NCBI RefSeq assembly: GCF_000230995.2
Contig: NC_019973.1
Span: 5,780,001 to 5,844,000 of the forward strand
Direction: 5' to 3'
DNA: 64,000 nucleotides
Source: Mesorhizobium australicum WSM2073
Lineage (GTDB): Bacteria > Pseudomonadota > Alphaproteobacteria > Rhizobiales > Rhizobiaceae
Shown here: positions 44,609 through 55,093 of the stretch, one piece after another
Layout of the letters: every line of letters begins with the position of its first letter
Numbering within the stretch: position 1 is the stretch's first letter
Position numbers and translations under genes: made by a program
Notes under the pieces: model-generated
What the model was told of the DNA's origin: nothing
What the model saw: the letters and a program-made list of their open reading frames with translations, nothing else
Databases searched by the model: none

Positions 44609-44787
44609 TAGGTGGTGCGCTTTCTCGGGGCGCTGCCACCACTGAAGGCACGCACCGCGTTGACCACCGCCTATGCCGCCGGCCTGCGCGCATCGGAGGT
44701 GGTAAGCCTGAATTGTTTCCCGGACGCGGCGACAAGCTGGGACTACCTGCGCTGGTGCGGAGGCGGCAAGGAGACCGCATATCCTTC
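44609..44787 (+). pseudogene. Tyrosine recombinase/integrase fragment
   Basis: The plus strand reads VVRFLGALPPLKARTALTTA followed by YAAGLRASEVVSL, including the first active-site Arg (GLRASE) of phage-type integrases; downstream the sequence drifts (the G-K-G-x-K box is only vaguely visible as GGGKE). Only about 55 codons remain. Confidence 0.7.
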
Positions 44788-46038
44788 CTATTCGCCAAGG
44801 GTCGGAAATGGTGTGATCGACCAAGCGATTAAGTCTACGGCACGCTGAAGTATCGCCGCGGTCTGAGCACGGCTGGGTGAAGCGGCGATGACATGCCCGA
44901 TGTAGTCTCCATTATCGCCTTTCCTGACGATCGGCGTCTTGGGTTCAACAATAAATTTGACCTCGACGACACCTGGTACGGCGGCCGCCCGGCTGCCGCC
45001 TTCGATCCAATCGAGAATGCCATCGCGATCAGGAACTAAGCACCGCGAAGCCACAGTCTGCGAATGCCTTTTGCGCAAATCCCATTCCTCGCCGATGACA
45101 AGCTTGATGTGCTCGGTGACGAGATCGACACCGTAAGCCAGTCGGACCCGTTCAGGTTCCCCAACACCAAGACGCGGATTAACCTCAATGACGACTGGGC
45201 CACCCTTCGTCCAGCGGAATTCAATATTCGATGGCCCCCAGCCAAGGCCGAGAGCTCGCAGACAGCTCAGCGAAACATCGCCGATACGTTGATGCTCATC
45301 ATCAATCAGCGGGGCCGGACAGGTGCACTCACGAACGACGAAATACGGTGGCGGGCCGAACTCGTAGGCGCTAATTCCAATGACCTCAGTTCCCATTAAA
45401 TTAGCGACATAAAGGGGGCCTTGTACGAACTCTTCGACCACTATCCTTGGCGAAGACCGCCATATATGCTTCCCGCCCAACAGATAGGTCGTATGTTCGG
45501 CCAACTCATCGATATTGCGGCACAATCGGACACCGATGCTTCTGATGCCTACGGCTGGCTTCAGAACAACCGGCAGGCCAATCTCTGCGGCAGCCCGTTC
45601 TGCATCCGTCGCATTCGCTGCTAAGCGATAAGCGGGTATTGGAACGTCGGCATCATCGAGGAGCTGACGTTGAGTGAATTTGTCGCAGCACCGTTCAACG
45701 GATGCGGGGTTCGGTCCCGGTAGACCGAAATGTCGGCAGAGCTTGCCAACTGTCGCAGGAATCGACTCATCGAGGCCCGCAAACCCGGTAATGCCGGCAA
45801 TGTCATAGGTCGCACGCAGCCGCGAACATTCGTGGATCAGCGCATTGAGATTGTCTGTATCGATACGGATTGCCTCGATCCCCTTCGCCGCAAGATAGTC
45901 GTATTGAGTTGGATCCGCCGTCAGGGTAATTGGATGAAGACCAAGACGCTGGGCCGCTTGGATGTATAGCGGACCATTACCCATTGACGCTCCAACCATA
46001 ATGAGTGCTCTTTTTGCCATTGGCTTTAACCCCGACAT
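44788..46038 (-). CDS. ATP-grasp domain ligase
   Basis: Up to 428 residues (ATG 46074); ATG 46038, behind AGGACGCA, is the better start and gives 416. A Rossmann-like N-domain (ALIMVGASMGNGPLYIQAA) precedes the ATP-grasp fold: CDKFTQRQLLDDADVPIPAY, GLPVVLKPAVGIRSIGVRL, RIVVEEFVQGPLY and the Mg-binding VVIEVNPRLG. ATP-grasp ligases join a carboxylate to an amine or thiol via acyl-phosphate; this type is used for dipeptides and amino-acid amides. With a peptide transporter, CapA-like protein and peptidases in the same window, a role in making or modifying a small peptide is plausible but inferred. Its 3' end abuts an integrase scrap. Confidence 0.8.
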   Translation of the reverse strand: MSGLKPMAKRALIMVGASMGNGPLYIQAAQRLGLHPITLTADPTQYDYLAAKGIEAIRIDTDNLNALIHECSRLRATYDIAGITGFAGLDESIPATVGKLCRHFGLPGPNPASVERCCDKFTQRQLLDDADVPIPAYRLAANATDAERAAAEIGLPVVLKPAVGIRSIGVRLCRNIDELAEHTTYLLGGKHIWRSSPRIVVEEFVQGPLYVANLMGTEVIGISAYEFGPPPYFVVRECTCPAPLIDDEHQRIGDVSLSCLRALGLGWGPSNIEFRWTKGGPVVIEVNPRLGVGEPERVRLAYGVDLVTEHIKLVIGEEWDLRKRHSQTVASRCLVPDRDGILDWIEGGSRAAAVPGVVEVKFIVEPKTPIVRKGDNGDYIGHVIAASPSRAQTAAILQRAVDLIAWSITPFPTLGE

Positions 46039-46074
46039 TGCGTCCTGTGTGGCGGTACGAGTTTGAATCGTCAT

Positions 46075-46669
46075 CTACTTTTTCAGCCGTGCCTGACTCA
46101 GACCTTGCCGTGAGCGTATCATCGTCAGCGATTTGCGGTCGCAAAGATCCTGTAAATTTTATTCGAAGGATCTGTTGCAAGAGTTGGATTCGCACGTGAA
46201 GAAAGTGGCGAGCTGCTGGTCAGGGTCAACTCAGGGAACTGCTGGATAAATTCTGGGGGGCTTTGCCGCTGCTTTAACGGCGCCCCATAGATCGTTGGCT
46301 GCGTCCCCTCTGGCAGCTGGGTGCCCACGGCCTTGTTCGCCGGGTTCCTCTTGCGGGCCTGGCTCACACATGACGATCGAGCACGACTTGAACGGTGCTC
46401 TTGGCCGGGATACGCACCTCGCCGGCGAGCTTGCGCACCAGCAACTCGCGTATCTTCATGGCGTATCCTTTGCTGAGGAATTCAGAAGCCCATGCCGGTT
46501 GGCTACGGCACCAGCATCGGAGGCATGAAAGAGGTGTCGCCTACTGGAAGAACCGGATTGCTCAACAACCAGATGATCGCGGGACTGTCACGCCCTGTGC
46601 CGATTGGCTTATCGTTCCTGGGTTTTGAAGAACTCGAGGACGGAAAGCAAAGCGACCCTATCGGGTTCG
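46075..46669. other. Intergenic, unassigned
   Basis: About 600 bp. A plus-strand frame around 46492-46690 (GRTGLLNNQMIAGLSRPVPI) looks like protein but is unrecognised and short. Confidence 0.35.
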
Positions 46670-47420
46670 ATATCACAAAAGCTACGGCCAACTGGTCGTG
46701 CAGGATTCACCTGGCAAGATGCTGCGGTCCGGACCGGGTGAAGAACGACCGTCACCCTCTCGGCTCGTTTCTAGAACGATATTGTGAGAACTCTCATGCC
46801 GTTCTGGAAGCCACGCGCAACTGGGATGGCGATGTACGACTGGCTCCACCACATCTGCGTTGTGTTGGCGTACCCCTTGAAGGTGAAGGCGATCGCCGAC
46901 GCCAAGATCAAGACGGACACGATCGACGCGACTGTGCTGGCGCACCTTCTTCGGGCTGATCTGGTGCACCCCAGCCCTCAATTTCCAGATGTGAATTCGG
47001 CGCGGAGCCTGATCTTTTGATCTTTGGTGACGACGCTTGGTTGAGATGCTGCGCTCGGTTATCTGTCGAGACCCGGCATACCATTTCTAAAGGCCCAGCC
47101 GGACAAAACCGATCACATTGACGCCCGCGGCATTCCCCAGATGATGCGGGTCAACCTGTTCCGCCCGATGCATGTGAAGACGCTAGACTAACCAGCCAGA
47201 ACGTCGGGCACTGCTGTCGGCACGCAAGCTGCTGCAGGACAAGGCGACTGCCATCGAGAACGACATCCGGGGGATCTTGCGCAATTTCGGGCTCAAGCTT
47301 GGCAAGGCCAGTGCCGCAAGCTTCGAGGATCGCATCCGCAAGCTCGCCGAAGGCCTGCCTGACCTGATCGAGGAGCCGCTGCTCCGATCCACGAAGCAAG
47401 CTGCGCGCGCTCGCTCGGGA
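46670..47420 (+). pseudogene. IS110-family transposase relic (third type)
   Basis: In shifting plus-strand frames: RVKNDRHPLGSFLERY, ENSHAVLEATRNW, YDWLHHICVVLAYPLKVKAI, ADAKIKTDTIDATVLAHLLR, then LLSARKLLQDKATAIENDI and RGILRNFGLKLG. The DEDD domain and linker are present in pieces; the C-terminal domain is absent. Frame changes near 46830 and 47000. Confidence 0.75.
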
Positions 47421-47639
47421 GGATGAGACGTGCCGCCGTCTGATGCGGTCCCAGGGGTCTGGCCGGGGGCGCGAAGATGGCCGCAGGGTCGAACCGGATC
47501 GCGGAATTGATGAACGTGAAATTTTAAAAGCCGGAAGAAAGCTAGACGATAAGTTCCCACTTGCCGGTGGGACGCTGGCCCTCGCGGACGATGGATGAGG
47601 TGAGTTCGCAAACTTGCTTGTTCCGCTTCGGGAATTCAG

Positions 47640-47819
47640 CAGAATCTGCCCGATAGCGTTTTTCGCCGCCTGACTCTGTTCGCGCGCGTATGCCTGCGAA
47701 AGGTATCGGATACAGTCGGGAGGATGGAGTTCGAGATGTACCCGAAGCGCGTCGGCGACGCTTTGTGATATCCTTGCCAGCATTTCGCTGCGCGACCGAT
47801 TCAGTGCGCATCGCCTCAT
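47640..47819 (-). pseudogene. 5' fragment of a class I fumarase gene
   Basis: Starts at ATG 47819, overlapping the CapA stop by 4 nt (ATGA), and reads SVADALRVHLELHPPDCIRY, LSQAYAREQSQAAKNAIGQI, clearly homologous to the first ~60 codons of the intact gene ending at 30966 (SVADALQYISYYHPPDYIRS). It stops at a junction with unrelated DNA near 47640. Confidence 0.85.
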
Positions 47820-49255
47820 CGTGAAGCGCCGGGCAGCTTTATCACTCCAACGTCGTTCTCAAATGCAATTTCAGTTCCAAATGGCTCCGAGAGCTTCTGT
47901 AGGCGTTCCAGAATGGCCTTTGCTTGCGACCTGGCAACCAACTTCGGGATGCCACGATTGGCAAATCTCTGGGCATAGCCCAGCTCGATTGGATATAGCC
48001 GCAATTCAGCGAGATGATTTCTTTCAAATCGGCTGACTGTGATGATGCTCTCGTAGTAGATCGGTGCGGCGAGCGCGCCCACAAAGCCGCCTGCCCTGGG
48101 GTATCCTTTTGTCTCTTCGTCGACCGTCACCTCTGCATCGGTGTCGGTTCGTGGATTCTTGCCGTAGAGGGCGAACATGTCAGCCCCTACGGGCGTCCGC
48201 AGGTCGTCGTAGAAGAAATTCCCCAGGCTGTAGAGGATTGGTCGGCCTTTGTAGATCTCGATGCCTCTCAATAGGTGCGGCCCGTGTCCGACATATGCAT
48301 CCGCCCCTGCATCTATTGTCTTACGCGCAAAGGATTGCTCGTAATCTGGCGGTTCCTGGCTCCAGTTTCCGGGCTCGTGACAATGGTTGGTGACGACGCA
48401 GAAATCAGAAAACTGCTTGCCGCGGCGAACGTTTCGCAGGATATCAGCGACATCGCCCGCGTCGGGTTCGTAGCTATAACCGGCCTTGTCGCCAGATTTG
48501 AACGTCGCTCCAGCGAGACTAAGCCGGTTCGGGTTCTTATGGTCGGGACTGGGATTGGGTAGCGAATCACTCACGTTCCGTAAACTTTCGAGCATCGTCG
48601 GCGGCACTACGATGCTTTCAGTCAAGCGAAGGGCATAGAGTCCCGGCCTGCCCGGCGCCTCGCCGGCGGGATCGCACGCCCGGGACATCGGCGTAAAAGA
48701 CGTAGTAAATGACACCAGCGCCACCCGCCCCCGCGCCGTCTCTAGAAACCGGGCAGCGCTGGCTTCTGCAAGGTTCTCACCCGCACCCGCATGAATGATT
48801 CCGCTCTCGTCGAGGATCCGGCCGGTTGCGCGCATACCTTCGAGGCCCCAGTCGAGTGTATGGTTATTTGCGCGCCCCATAATGTTGAAGCCCATCGCCT
48901 TTAGATCGGGTCCGACCTCTGGAAGGCTGACGTGGTACGCACCACCATGCTCGGCTTGTGGGCTTCCCTTGAACGATCGGATGTCGAAGATGACGGATTC
49001 CATGTTGCCGAAAGTGGCATCGCCATTGCGAAGGATTTCGGCAATGGCGTGGATGCCGGGATGCCGGCCTTCCATCAGAGCCCGGGATACGATGAGGTCA
49101 CCGACTGCGACCATCGTGAAGCCGTCGGCAACATTAGTTTCGATCGAGCCGACCGTATCGTAGCCATCAGCACGTCGGGCTGGATCACAACCGTTGTCGT
49201 GTAATTTTTTCTCCATATCTTCCTCAGTAGGCTGATTGCTTATAACCGAATCCAT
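47816..49255 (-). CDS. CapA-family protein (poly-gamma-glutamate-type metallophosphoesterase fold)
   Basis: 479 residues from ATG 49255 (ATG 49216 alternative). The CapA/PgsA pattern is clear: FTMVAVGDLIVSRALMEG, FGNMESVIFD, RANNHTLDWGLEGM, VVTNHCHEPGNWSQEPPDY, AYVGHGPHLLRGIEIYKGRP and YSLGNFFYDDL. The family includes proteins for poly-gamma-glutamate synthesis and others acting on peptide-like polymers; the conserved Asp/Asn/His set suggests a metal-dependent hydrolase or transferase. No signal peptide, unlike classical CapA. It follows the peptide ABC transporter genes by ~200 bp in the same direction, suggesting a shared substrate. Confidence 0.82.
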   Translation of the reverse strand: MDSVISNQPTEEDMEKKLHDNGCDPARRADGYDTVGSIETNVADGFTMVAVGDLIVSRALMEGRHPGIHAIAEILRNGDATFGNMESVIFDIRSFKGSPQAEHGGAYHVSLPEVGPDLKAMGFNIMGRANNHTLDWGLEGMRATGRILDESGIIHAGAGENLAEASAARFLETARGRVALVSFTTSFTPMSRACDPAGEAPGRPGLYALRLTESIVVPPTMLESLRNVSDSLPNPSPDHKNPNRLSLAGATFKSGDKAGYSYEPDAGDVADILRNVRRGKQFSDFCVVTNHCHEPGNWSQEPPDYEQSFARKTIDAGADAYVGHGPHLLRGIEIYKGRPILYSLGNFFYDDLRTPVGADMFALYGKNPRTDTDAEVTVDEETKGYPRAGGFVGALAAPIYYESIITVSRFERNHLAELRLYPIELGYAQRFANRGIPKLVARSQAKAILERLQKLSEPFGTEIAFENDVGVIKLPGASR

Positions 49256-49463
49256 TCGCCTTTGTCATTCCTGTTCCCCCAGCTCTACCAGCGTCGCCGC
49301 GCCACTCGCACCACAAGCGCTCCTTTAGCTGAGAGGTTGCGATGCTCCCTTTGCGACCAGCGCGCCTCGCGGCCATACTGCCGCCCACGTTCATGGAGAG
49401 GGCCGGAAATATCGACTACCAAATACGACTCGACCATGGGAGCGTTAGATTTGTCTTGTATTT

Positions 49464-50501
49464 TTATGGGCTCCTAATCGCCGAAACCGTTGCAGCCGAG
49501 AAATTGGCCGCCGCAGCAGACTGGCCTGTGGCCGGAGCGCGCACGTGGCAGGCCACGAGGCGCCCGTCAGCCATCGGCACCAAAGGCGGTATCTCGGCAC
49601 GGCAACGCTCGACTGCGAGCGGGCAGCGCGGATGGAAGGCGCACCCGCTCGGCGGGTTGATGGGGCTCGGCACCTCGCCCTCGACCGGCACCTCCAGCCG
49701 AACCCGCGTCGGATCCGGCACCGGAGCTGCCGCGATCAACGCCTCGGTGTAGGGATGGACTGGATTCTCGAAGAGCGCCTCGCTCCGGGCGAGCTCCACG
49801 ATGCGCCCCAGATACATGACGGCAACGCGATGCGCGATATGCTCCACGACGCCGAGGTCATGCGAGATGAAGACGAAGGCGATGCCCATCTGCTGCTGGA
49901 GATCCAGAAGTAGGTTCAGAATCTGCGCCTGCACGGAGACATCGAGGGCTGACACCGCTTCGTCGGCGATGATGAGCGAAGGCTTGAGTGACAGTGCGCG
50001 CGCAATGCCGAGCCGCTGGCGCTGTCCGCCCGACAGCTCGGAGGGTAGCCTGTGCATCATCTCGGGCGACATTCCGACCTTACGCAGAAGCTCCGCGGCA
50101 AGTGCCTGGCGTTGCTTCCTGCTGAGGCACTCAAAATTCTCGACCGGCTCGGTGATGACCTGTCCGGCGGTAAGGCGTGGGTTCAGCGACGAGTGAGGAT
50201 CCTGAAAGACCATCTGCATGCGACGGCGCCAGGCGCGAAGCGCGTCCTTCTTGAGGCCAGCAATGTCGGTTCCCTCGATCAGCACGCGCCCACCCGTCGG
50301 CTCCACGAGCCGCATCAGGAGCCGCGCGACAGTCGACTTTCCGCAGCCCGATTCACCGACGATGCAGAGTGTCTCGCCCGCCTCGACGCAAAAGGATACA
50401 TCCTCCACCGCCCGGATCACCGGAATGCTTTTCTTGAATATTCCAGCACCGAGCGGATAATGCTTGGTCAGATTTTCGACTTTAAGCAAAGGACCATTCA
50501 T
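49464..50501 (-). CDS. Peptide ABC transporter ATP-binding protein (DppF/OppF type, y4tS-like)
   Basis: 345 residues from ATG 50501, whose ATGA overlaps the stop of the preceding ATPase gene. Walker [11 protein letters not shown]-loop [11 protein letters not shown], signature [15 protein letters not shown], Walker [16 protein letters not shown]-loop ISHDLGVV, and the C-terminal oligopeptide-type domain with [11 protein letters not shown] (Fe-S-like cysteine motif). It is one of two ATPases powering a di/oligopeptide importer; gene order equals y4tOPQRS of the NGR234 symbiotic plasmid. Cytoplasmic face of the inner membrane. Confidence 0.92.
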   Translation of the reverse strand: MNGPLLKVENLTKHYPLGAGIFKKSIPVIRAVEDVSFCVEAGETLCIVGESGCGKSTVARLLMRLVEPTGGRVLIEGTDIAGLKKDALRAWRRRMQMVFQDPHSSLNPRLTAGQVITEPVENFECLSRKQRQALAAELLRKVGMSPEMMHRLPSELSGGQRQRLGIARALSLKPSLIIADEAVSALDVSVQAQILNLLLDLQQQMGIAFVFISHDLGVVEHIAHRVAVMYLGRIVELARSEALFENPVHPYTEALIAAAPVPDPTRVRLEVPVEGEVPSPINPPSGCAFHPRCPLAVERCRAEIPPLVPMADGRLVACHVRAPATGQSAAAANFSAATVSAIRSP

Positions 50502-51505
50502 GCGCCCATCACCTCTTCGGCGCGCCAGCAAGCTGCGGCGTGGCTCGGCCCGACATCACGCAGGATGGGTGTCTTCTCGCGGCAAATATCGATCGCGAAC
50601 GGGCAGCGTGGTGCAAAGCTGCAGCCGACATTGGGCTCGCGCAAGTTTGGGACGATGCCGGGAATTTCCGGAAGGCGGCGCTGGCGGCCACGCCGCGGAT
50701 CTGGCACCGATCGCATGAGGCCCTGGGTGTAGGGATGTGCGGGACGCGCAAACAGATCTATCACGTTAGCTTGTTCCACGATCCGGCCGGCATACATCAC
50801 GATCACGCGTTGGCATGTCTCGGCTACAACGCCCAGGTCATGCGTGATGAACATGACGGCCGTTCCCGTGCGCGCTTTCAGATCGACAATGAGCCGCAGG
50901 ATCTGCGCCTGGATCGTGACGTCAAGCGCGGTCGTCGGCTCGTCGGCGATCAACAATTCCGGCGAGCAGGCAAGAGCCATGGCGATCATGGCGCGCTGGC
51001 GCATGCCGCCCGACATTTCGTGGGGATAATTACAGACGCGCCGTTCCGGATCCGCGATGCGGACGAGACGCAGCATCTCTTCGGCCTTTGCCATGGCCAC
51101 GGTCCGCGAGACCTTGGTATGGATCTGCACCGCTTCCGCAATCTGGTGGCCGACCGTATAAACGGGGTTCAGGCTCGTCATCGGCTCCTGGAAGATCATG
51201 GCGATCTGGTTGCCGCGGATCTTTCGCATCTCCCGATGGGACAGCTTAAGGAGATCGCGTCCGTGCAAGCGGGCCTCGCCGCCGACAGTCCTGGCGGTCA
51301 GCTTCGGCAGCAGACGAAGGATAGAGAGAGCGGTGACGCTCTTCCCGCATCCCGATTCACCGACGACGCCAAGTGTCTCGCCTTTCTTGACCTGAAAGCT
51401 GATGCCGCTGAGCGCACGGGTGACGCTCTCTTCGCCGTAAAAATGCGTCTCTAGGTCTCGGACATCGAGAAGCACGTCGTTCCCTGCAGTTTGATGCATC
51501 TGCAT
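50498..51505 (-). CDS. Peptide ABC transporter ATP-binding protein (DppD/OppD type, y4tR-like)
   Basis: 335 residues from ATG 51505, one base after the permease stop. Walker [10 protein letters not shown]-loop [12 protein letters not shown], signature [15 protein letters not shown], Walker [16 protein letters not shown]-loop [10 protein letters not shown], and C-terminal [17 protein letters not shown]. It pairs with the downstream ATPase to form the heterodimeric motor of the peptide importer. Confidence 0.92.
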   Translation of the reverse strand: MQMHQTAGNDVLLDVRDLETHFYGEESVTRALSGISFQVKKGETLGVVGESGCGKSVTALSILRLLPKLTARTVGGEARLHGRDLLKLSHREMRKIRGNQIAMIFQEPMTSLNPVYTVGHQIAEAVQIHTKVSRTVAMAKAEEMLRLVRIADPERRVCNYPHEMSGGMRQRAMIAMALACSPELLIADEPTTALDVTIQAQILRLIVDLKARTGTAVMFITHDLGVVAETCQRVIVMYAGRIVEQANVIDLFARPAHPYTQGLMRSVPDPRRGRQRRLPEIPGIVPNLREPNVGCSFAPRCPFAIDICREKTPILRDVGPSHAAACWRAEEVMGA

Positions 51506-51506
51506 G

Positions 51507-52388
51507 TTAGCGCCTCTTCTTGGCGCGGGGATCGAACAGGTCGCGCAAACCGTCCCCGAGCAGGTTGACAGCAAGGACCGTCACGGCAAGGCAGATACCG
51601 GGGGCGAAGATCGTCATTGGAGCGATGGCAAGATACAGGCGCGAACTGGCAATCATGTTGCCCCAGCTCGGAATCTCGGGCGGCACGCCCACGCCGAGGA
51701 AACTCAGCCCCGCCTCCGTCAGGATCGCACTGGCGCAGACGGTAGCGCCCTGGACCATCAGCGCCGGAATGGTACTCGGCAGGATATGCCGCCACAGCAC
51801 CTTGGGCAGGCGCGCCCCGCCGCAGAGTGCGGCCTCCACGTAGGGACGCTCGCGAACACCCAGAACCACCGAACGAACCAGCCGCGCGACAGCTGGCGTT
51901 TCTGGGACCGCGATGGCGACGATGAGGATGCCGATGCCGGGCCCGGTCAGAGAAATGAGCGCGATCGCCAGCAGAATCGTCGGGATCGACATCAGGCCGT
52001 CCATGACCCGCATGACCACGTTGTCGAAGCTGCGGCTGTAGCCTGCGACGATTCCGATCAGAAGCCCCGCAAGAGCCGCACACGCCGCCGACAGCAGCCC
52101 GACCACAAGAGAGATGCGGGCGCCGAAGATCGTTCGCGCAAACACGTCCCGGCCCAGATTGTCGCTCCCGAACCACATCTCGGCGTACGGCGGCTGAAGG
52201 CGCTTGAACGGATCCATGTTCACTGGATCGCCGGCGTAAAGAGGGGCGGCAATCGCCAGAGCGATCAGGAGCACCAACAGACTGCCGCCCACCAGAACCA
52301 GCGGGTGCCGCCTAGCCAGACGCGGAATATCGGATAGCTGCAGCCGACCAATCGGCACGGCCTCAACCGGTGCGGAAAGAAGGGTCAT
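51507..52388 (-). CDS. Peptide ABC transporter permease (DppC type, y4tQ-like)
   Basis: 293 residues. An N-terminal helix ([19 protein letters not shown]) is followed by a short periplasmic segment with [36 protein letters not shown] and the BPD_transp_1 permease core, including the EAA loop ([20 protein letters not shown]). Five or six transmembrane segments in the inner membrane. Its ATG follows the upstream permease stop by 1 nt. Confidence 0.9.
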   Translation of the reverse strand: MTLLSAPVEAVPIGRLQLSDIPRLARRHPLVLVGGSLLVLLIALAIAAPLYAGDPVNMDPFKRLQPPYAEMWFGSDNLGRDVFARTIFGARISLVVGLLSAACAALAGLLIGIVAGYSRSFDNVVMRVMDGLMSIPTILLAIALISLTGPGIGILIVAIAVPETPAVARLVRSVVLGVRERPYVEAALCGGARLPKVLWRHILPSTIPALMVQGATVCASAILTEAGLSFLGVGVPPEIPSWGNMIASSRLYLAIAPMTIFAPGICLAVTVLAVNLLGDGLRDLFDPRAKKRR

Positions 52389-52389
52389 A

Positions 52390-53331
52390 TCAGTACCGGA
52401 TCCGGGGATCGATCAAGGTGTAGGCCAGATCGACTGTGAGATTGATAAGGACGTACAAACCCGAAGTCAGGATGAGCACACTCTGTATGATCGGATAGTC
52501 GCGGTTGTTGATTGCATCCACGACCAGACGACCGATACCGGGTATGTTGAACACCGTTTCCGTGAGGACGACGCCGCCGATCAGATAAGCGAAGCTTATG
52601 CCGATAACGGTCAGGATCGGAACACCCGCATTCTTCAAGGCGTGGTGGAATAGCATGGCATAGGACGAAGCGCCCTTGGCGGCGGCCGTTCGCATATAGT
52701 CTTCCGACAGGACCTCGAGCATGCTCGCCCGTGTAACCCGGGCAATGAATGCAATGTAGCCAAGCCCTAAGGCCACGGTGGGAAGGATCAGGTGCACAAA
52801 CCAAGGCCCGAGACCCTGGTTTAAAGGGATGTATCCTTGGACCGGCAGCCAGTGTGTCCTGATGGCGAAGAAGTATATGAGAAAATAGCCGATGACAAAG
52901 ACCGGGACGGAATAACCAACTGCCGAAAAGGCTGCGAGGAGACGGTCGAGCAGCCCGCCAGATCGCCACGCGGCAAGAATGCCGAAGGAGACCCCAACGG
53001 ACACGGACAGGATCATCGTCAGGATCGACAACGAAAGGGTCGGTTCAAGCCGCTGCGAGATCAGGTCGAGGACCGGTCGCCCGGCAAAGATCGAGGTGCC
53101 GAAATCACCGCCGAGCATGTCGCGCACCCAACGCATGAACTGAACCGGCATGGGGTCGTTCAGGCCCAGATGCTCTCGGATACTGGCGATCAGCTGCGGA
53201 GCGGCATTTCTGCCGGCGATCATGGCCGCCGGGTCGCCGCGAGCCAGCCTGAGAAGCAGGAATATGAAGATCCCGACCATCGCCATGACGGCGATGGTCG
53301 AAACGAATCTGCGTAGGATGTAGGCAGCCAC
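52390..53331 (-). CDS. Peptide ABC transporter permease (DppB type, y4tP-like)
   Basis: 313 residues from GTG 53331, which overlaps the TAG stop of the binding-protein gene (TAGTG); this gives the normal DppB length and the canonical start VAAYILRRFVSTIAVMAMV. Landmarks: VQFMRWVRDMLGGDFGTSIF, the EAA loop TAAAKGASSYAMLFHHALKN and NIPGIGRLVVDAI. A longer frame upstream is an artefact overlapping the binding-protein gene. Inner membrane, six helices. Confidence 0.9.
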   Translation of the reverse strand: MAAYILRRFVSTIAVMAMVGIFIFLLLRLARGDPAAMIAGRNAAPQLIASIREHLGLNDPMPVQFMRWVRDMLGGDFGTSIFAGRPVLDLISQRLEPTLSLSILTMILSVSVGVSFGILAAWRSGGLLDRLLAAFSAVGYSVPVFVIGYFLIYFFAIRTHWLPVQGYIPLNQGLGPWFVHLILPTVALGLGYIAFIARVTRASMLEVLSEDYMRTAAAKGASSYAMLFHHALKNAGVPILTVIGISFAYLIGGVVLTETVFNIPGIGRLVVDAINNRDYPIIQSVLILTSGLYVLINLTVDLAYTLIDPRIRY

Positions 53332-54935
53332 TAGGCCGGAACCTTCTGCATATTCCACATCGCTGTGAGCGACGGCATTTCGATGAGACCAGTGAGCGTC
53401 TTGCGGCGCGCGATTGGCGAGAGAACTGATCCCAGTAGAACGGTGCCCGCGATGTCCCACTGTATACGTTGCATCTCGCGCGCCAGTGCCTGGCGCTCTT
53501 CGAGTGTTTCGACATCCGCCCATTTTGCCCGAAGAGCCTCGTATTCATCGCTCTGCGGCCACCCCCACCAACCCTGCTCGCCATTCGCGGTCAGAGTGGG
53601 ATTACTGAGCGTAGTGCTGCGCTCATAATCGGACTCGGACGTGATGAAAATGCTCCAGCCGTCGTTCTCAACGGAGCCCTTGTTCCTTCGGCGGGCGCCA
53701 TTTGAGGCCGAATCGCCCGGGGCAAGCTCGGCGTTGACCCCAATCTTGCGCAGAGTGACCGCCAAGAGCTGCGCACAATTGCCGGCCTCCGCCCAGTCCG
53801 TTCGCTGCAGGATGACGACTTTTTCGCCGGCATATCCCGCCTCCTTGAAGAGCTGCTTGGCTTTTTCCGGATCACCGCCCTTCTTGTACCACCCTGTATT
53901 TTCGTCGTTGGTATAGGGCGTTTGGTTTCCGAAAAACGAAGTGATGGTGCGGGTGTATTCTGGGGGAAACGAAGTACGCATAAATGCCTCCTGATCGATC
54001 AGGTGAAGCATTGCTTGGCGTGCCTTGACGTTGTCGAACGGCTTCTGCAGGCAGTTCATGCGCATGAAATATACATCGCCCGCCTTGTTAAGAACCTGCA
54101 GTGCAAGGTTAGTGTCGCTTTCAATCGCTGGGTAAAGATCGGCGGGTGGCAATAAGTGAAAATCGACCTCGCCCGACTGCAAGGCCGCAACGGCGGTCTG
54201 CTGATCAGTGATATTTTCCCAGATAACGCGATCGACGTTGACGACCTTCCCGCCCGCGAACCCGTCTGTCGGCTCGTGGCGGGGTACATACTTTTCATTG
54301 CGGTCGTAGGTGAAGCTGGCGCCCGGCTTAGCAAGAGCATGGTTAAACTTGAACGGCCCCGATCCGATGTTCGCGGTCACCTGCTCTGTGGCAGCGAGAT
54401 TCGCGTCCTTTTCGCGCATGATGTACAAGACCGGCGTGACCGCTCCCGCTAGGATTTCAATAAGAAGTCCCATCGGTTCCCTGAGCGAGATGATCAAGGT
54501 TTTATCGTCCTGCGCCGAGATGTCGCTGGCCCGTTCCACGATCAGCTTTCCGCCAGAAGGCACCTCGCCCCAGCGACAGATCGAGGCGACACAGTCCTTC
54601 GCGGTGACGGGGGTGCCATCATGCCAGCCCAGACCATCCCGCAGCTCGAACGTATAAGTTTTCTTGTCATCGGAAACGGCCCACTTCCCCACCATTTGCG
54701 GTTGTGGAATCAATTTGGAATCAAGCGAAAACAGCATGTCGTAAATCGCAAGGCCATGATTGCCGGTCATAGTAGCCGTCGTAACGATCGGATCGAAGGT
54801 GCTGAGGTCGCCCATCACCATGCGGACCGTCCGCGCGTCGGTTGGTGCTGTTTGTGCCCTCAGGACTGAGGGAATCGATATAGCCGCTCCGGCGGCCAAA
54901 CCCGCTTTGATCATTTCACGTCGAGAGATTGCCAT
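53331..54935 (-). CDS. Peptide ABC transporter substrate-binding protein (SBP_bac_5, y4tO-like)
   Basis: 534 residues. The N-terminus MAISRREMIKAGLAAGAAIS with cleavage after VLRA is a twin-arginine-type signal (S-R-R-x-M), so it probably folds before export to the periplasm. The SBP family 5 body shows KTYTFELRDGLGWHDGTPVT, NIGSGPFKFNHALAKPG, RQAMLHLIDQEAFM and GWWGWPQSDEYEALRAKWAD. It captures di/oligopeptides or similar solutes for the permease/ATPase genes behind it. The shared upstream element at 55039-55093 lies ~105-160 bp before the start. Confidence 0.92.
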   Translation of the reverse strand: MAISRREMIKAGLAAGAAISIPSVLRAQTAPTDARTVRMVMGDLSTFDPIVTTATMTGNHGLAIYDMLFSLDSKLIPQPQMVGKWAVSDDKKTYTFELRDGLGWHDGTPVTAKDCVASICRWGEVPSGGKLIVERASDISAQDDKTLIISLREPMGLLIEILAGAVTPVLYIMREKDANLAATEQVTANIGSGPFKFNHALAKPGASFTYDRNEKYVPRHEPTDGFAGGKVVNVDRVIWENITDQQTAVAALQSGEVDFHLLPPADLYPAIESDTNLALQVLNKAGDVYFMRMNCLQKPFDNVKARQAMLHLIDQEAFMRTSFPPEYTRTITSFFGNQTPYTNDENTGWYKKGGDPEKAKQLFKEAGYAGEKVVILQRTDWAEAGNCAQLLAVTLRKIGVNAELAPGDSASNGARRRNKGSVENDGWSIFITSESDYERSTTLSNPTLTANGEQGWWGWPQSDEYEALRAKWADVETLEERQALAREMQRIQWDIAGTVLLGSVLSPIARRKTLTGLIEMPSLTAMWNMQKVPA

Positions 54936-55038
54936 GGCTCATTCCCCTTTGTCCGGTCGCGCCGTTATCACGCTTATCGGTTAGATGAATACTGAGAGGA
55001 GCATTCATTCAATCTATGTTCCGTCGCGCCACAACCTC

Positions 55039-55093
55039 CGTCAAATTCAGTTTGCGTATCGTTGCCATCTGGTTTTGAGATAACTCAGAGCGG
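55039..55093 (-). promoter_or_regulatory. Shared upstream element, copy 1 (before the ABC transporter)
   Basis: A ~55-bp sequence, on the plus strand CGTCAAATTCAGTTTGC...ATCTGGTTTTGAGAT..ACTCAGAGCGG, repeated upstream of the serine hydrolase (57784) and the deacylase (62659). The dyad here is ATCTG-GTTTT-GAGAT (55067-55081, one mismatch). It lies 104-158 bp upstream of the binding-protein gene. Geometry of the dyad (T-N11-A) suits a LysR-type regulator. Confidence 0.6.

Noticed and set aside
51504..52337. Plus-strand 277-codon ORF opposite the DppC-type permease
   Set aside because: Histidine/arginine/glutamine-rich shadow of a high-GC gene; the permease on the other strand has all expected motifs.
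52390..53523. Longer 377-residue version of the DppB-type permease
   Set aside because: The extra 64 N-terminal residues overlap the substrate-binding protein gene and have no membrane-protein character; GTG 53331 gives the normal start.
44102..53823. Candidate additional sigma-54 sites based on TGGCA alone
   Set aside because: Most have the wrong spacing between GG and GC (not 10 bp), so they were not listed as promoters.
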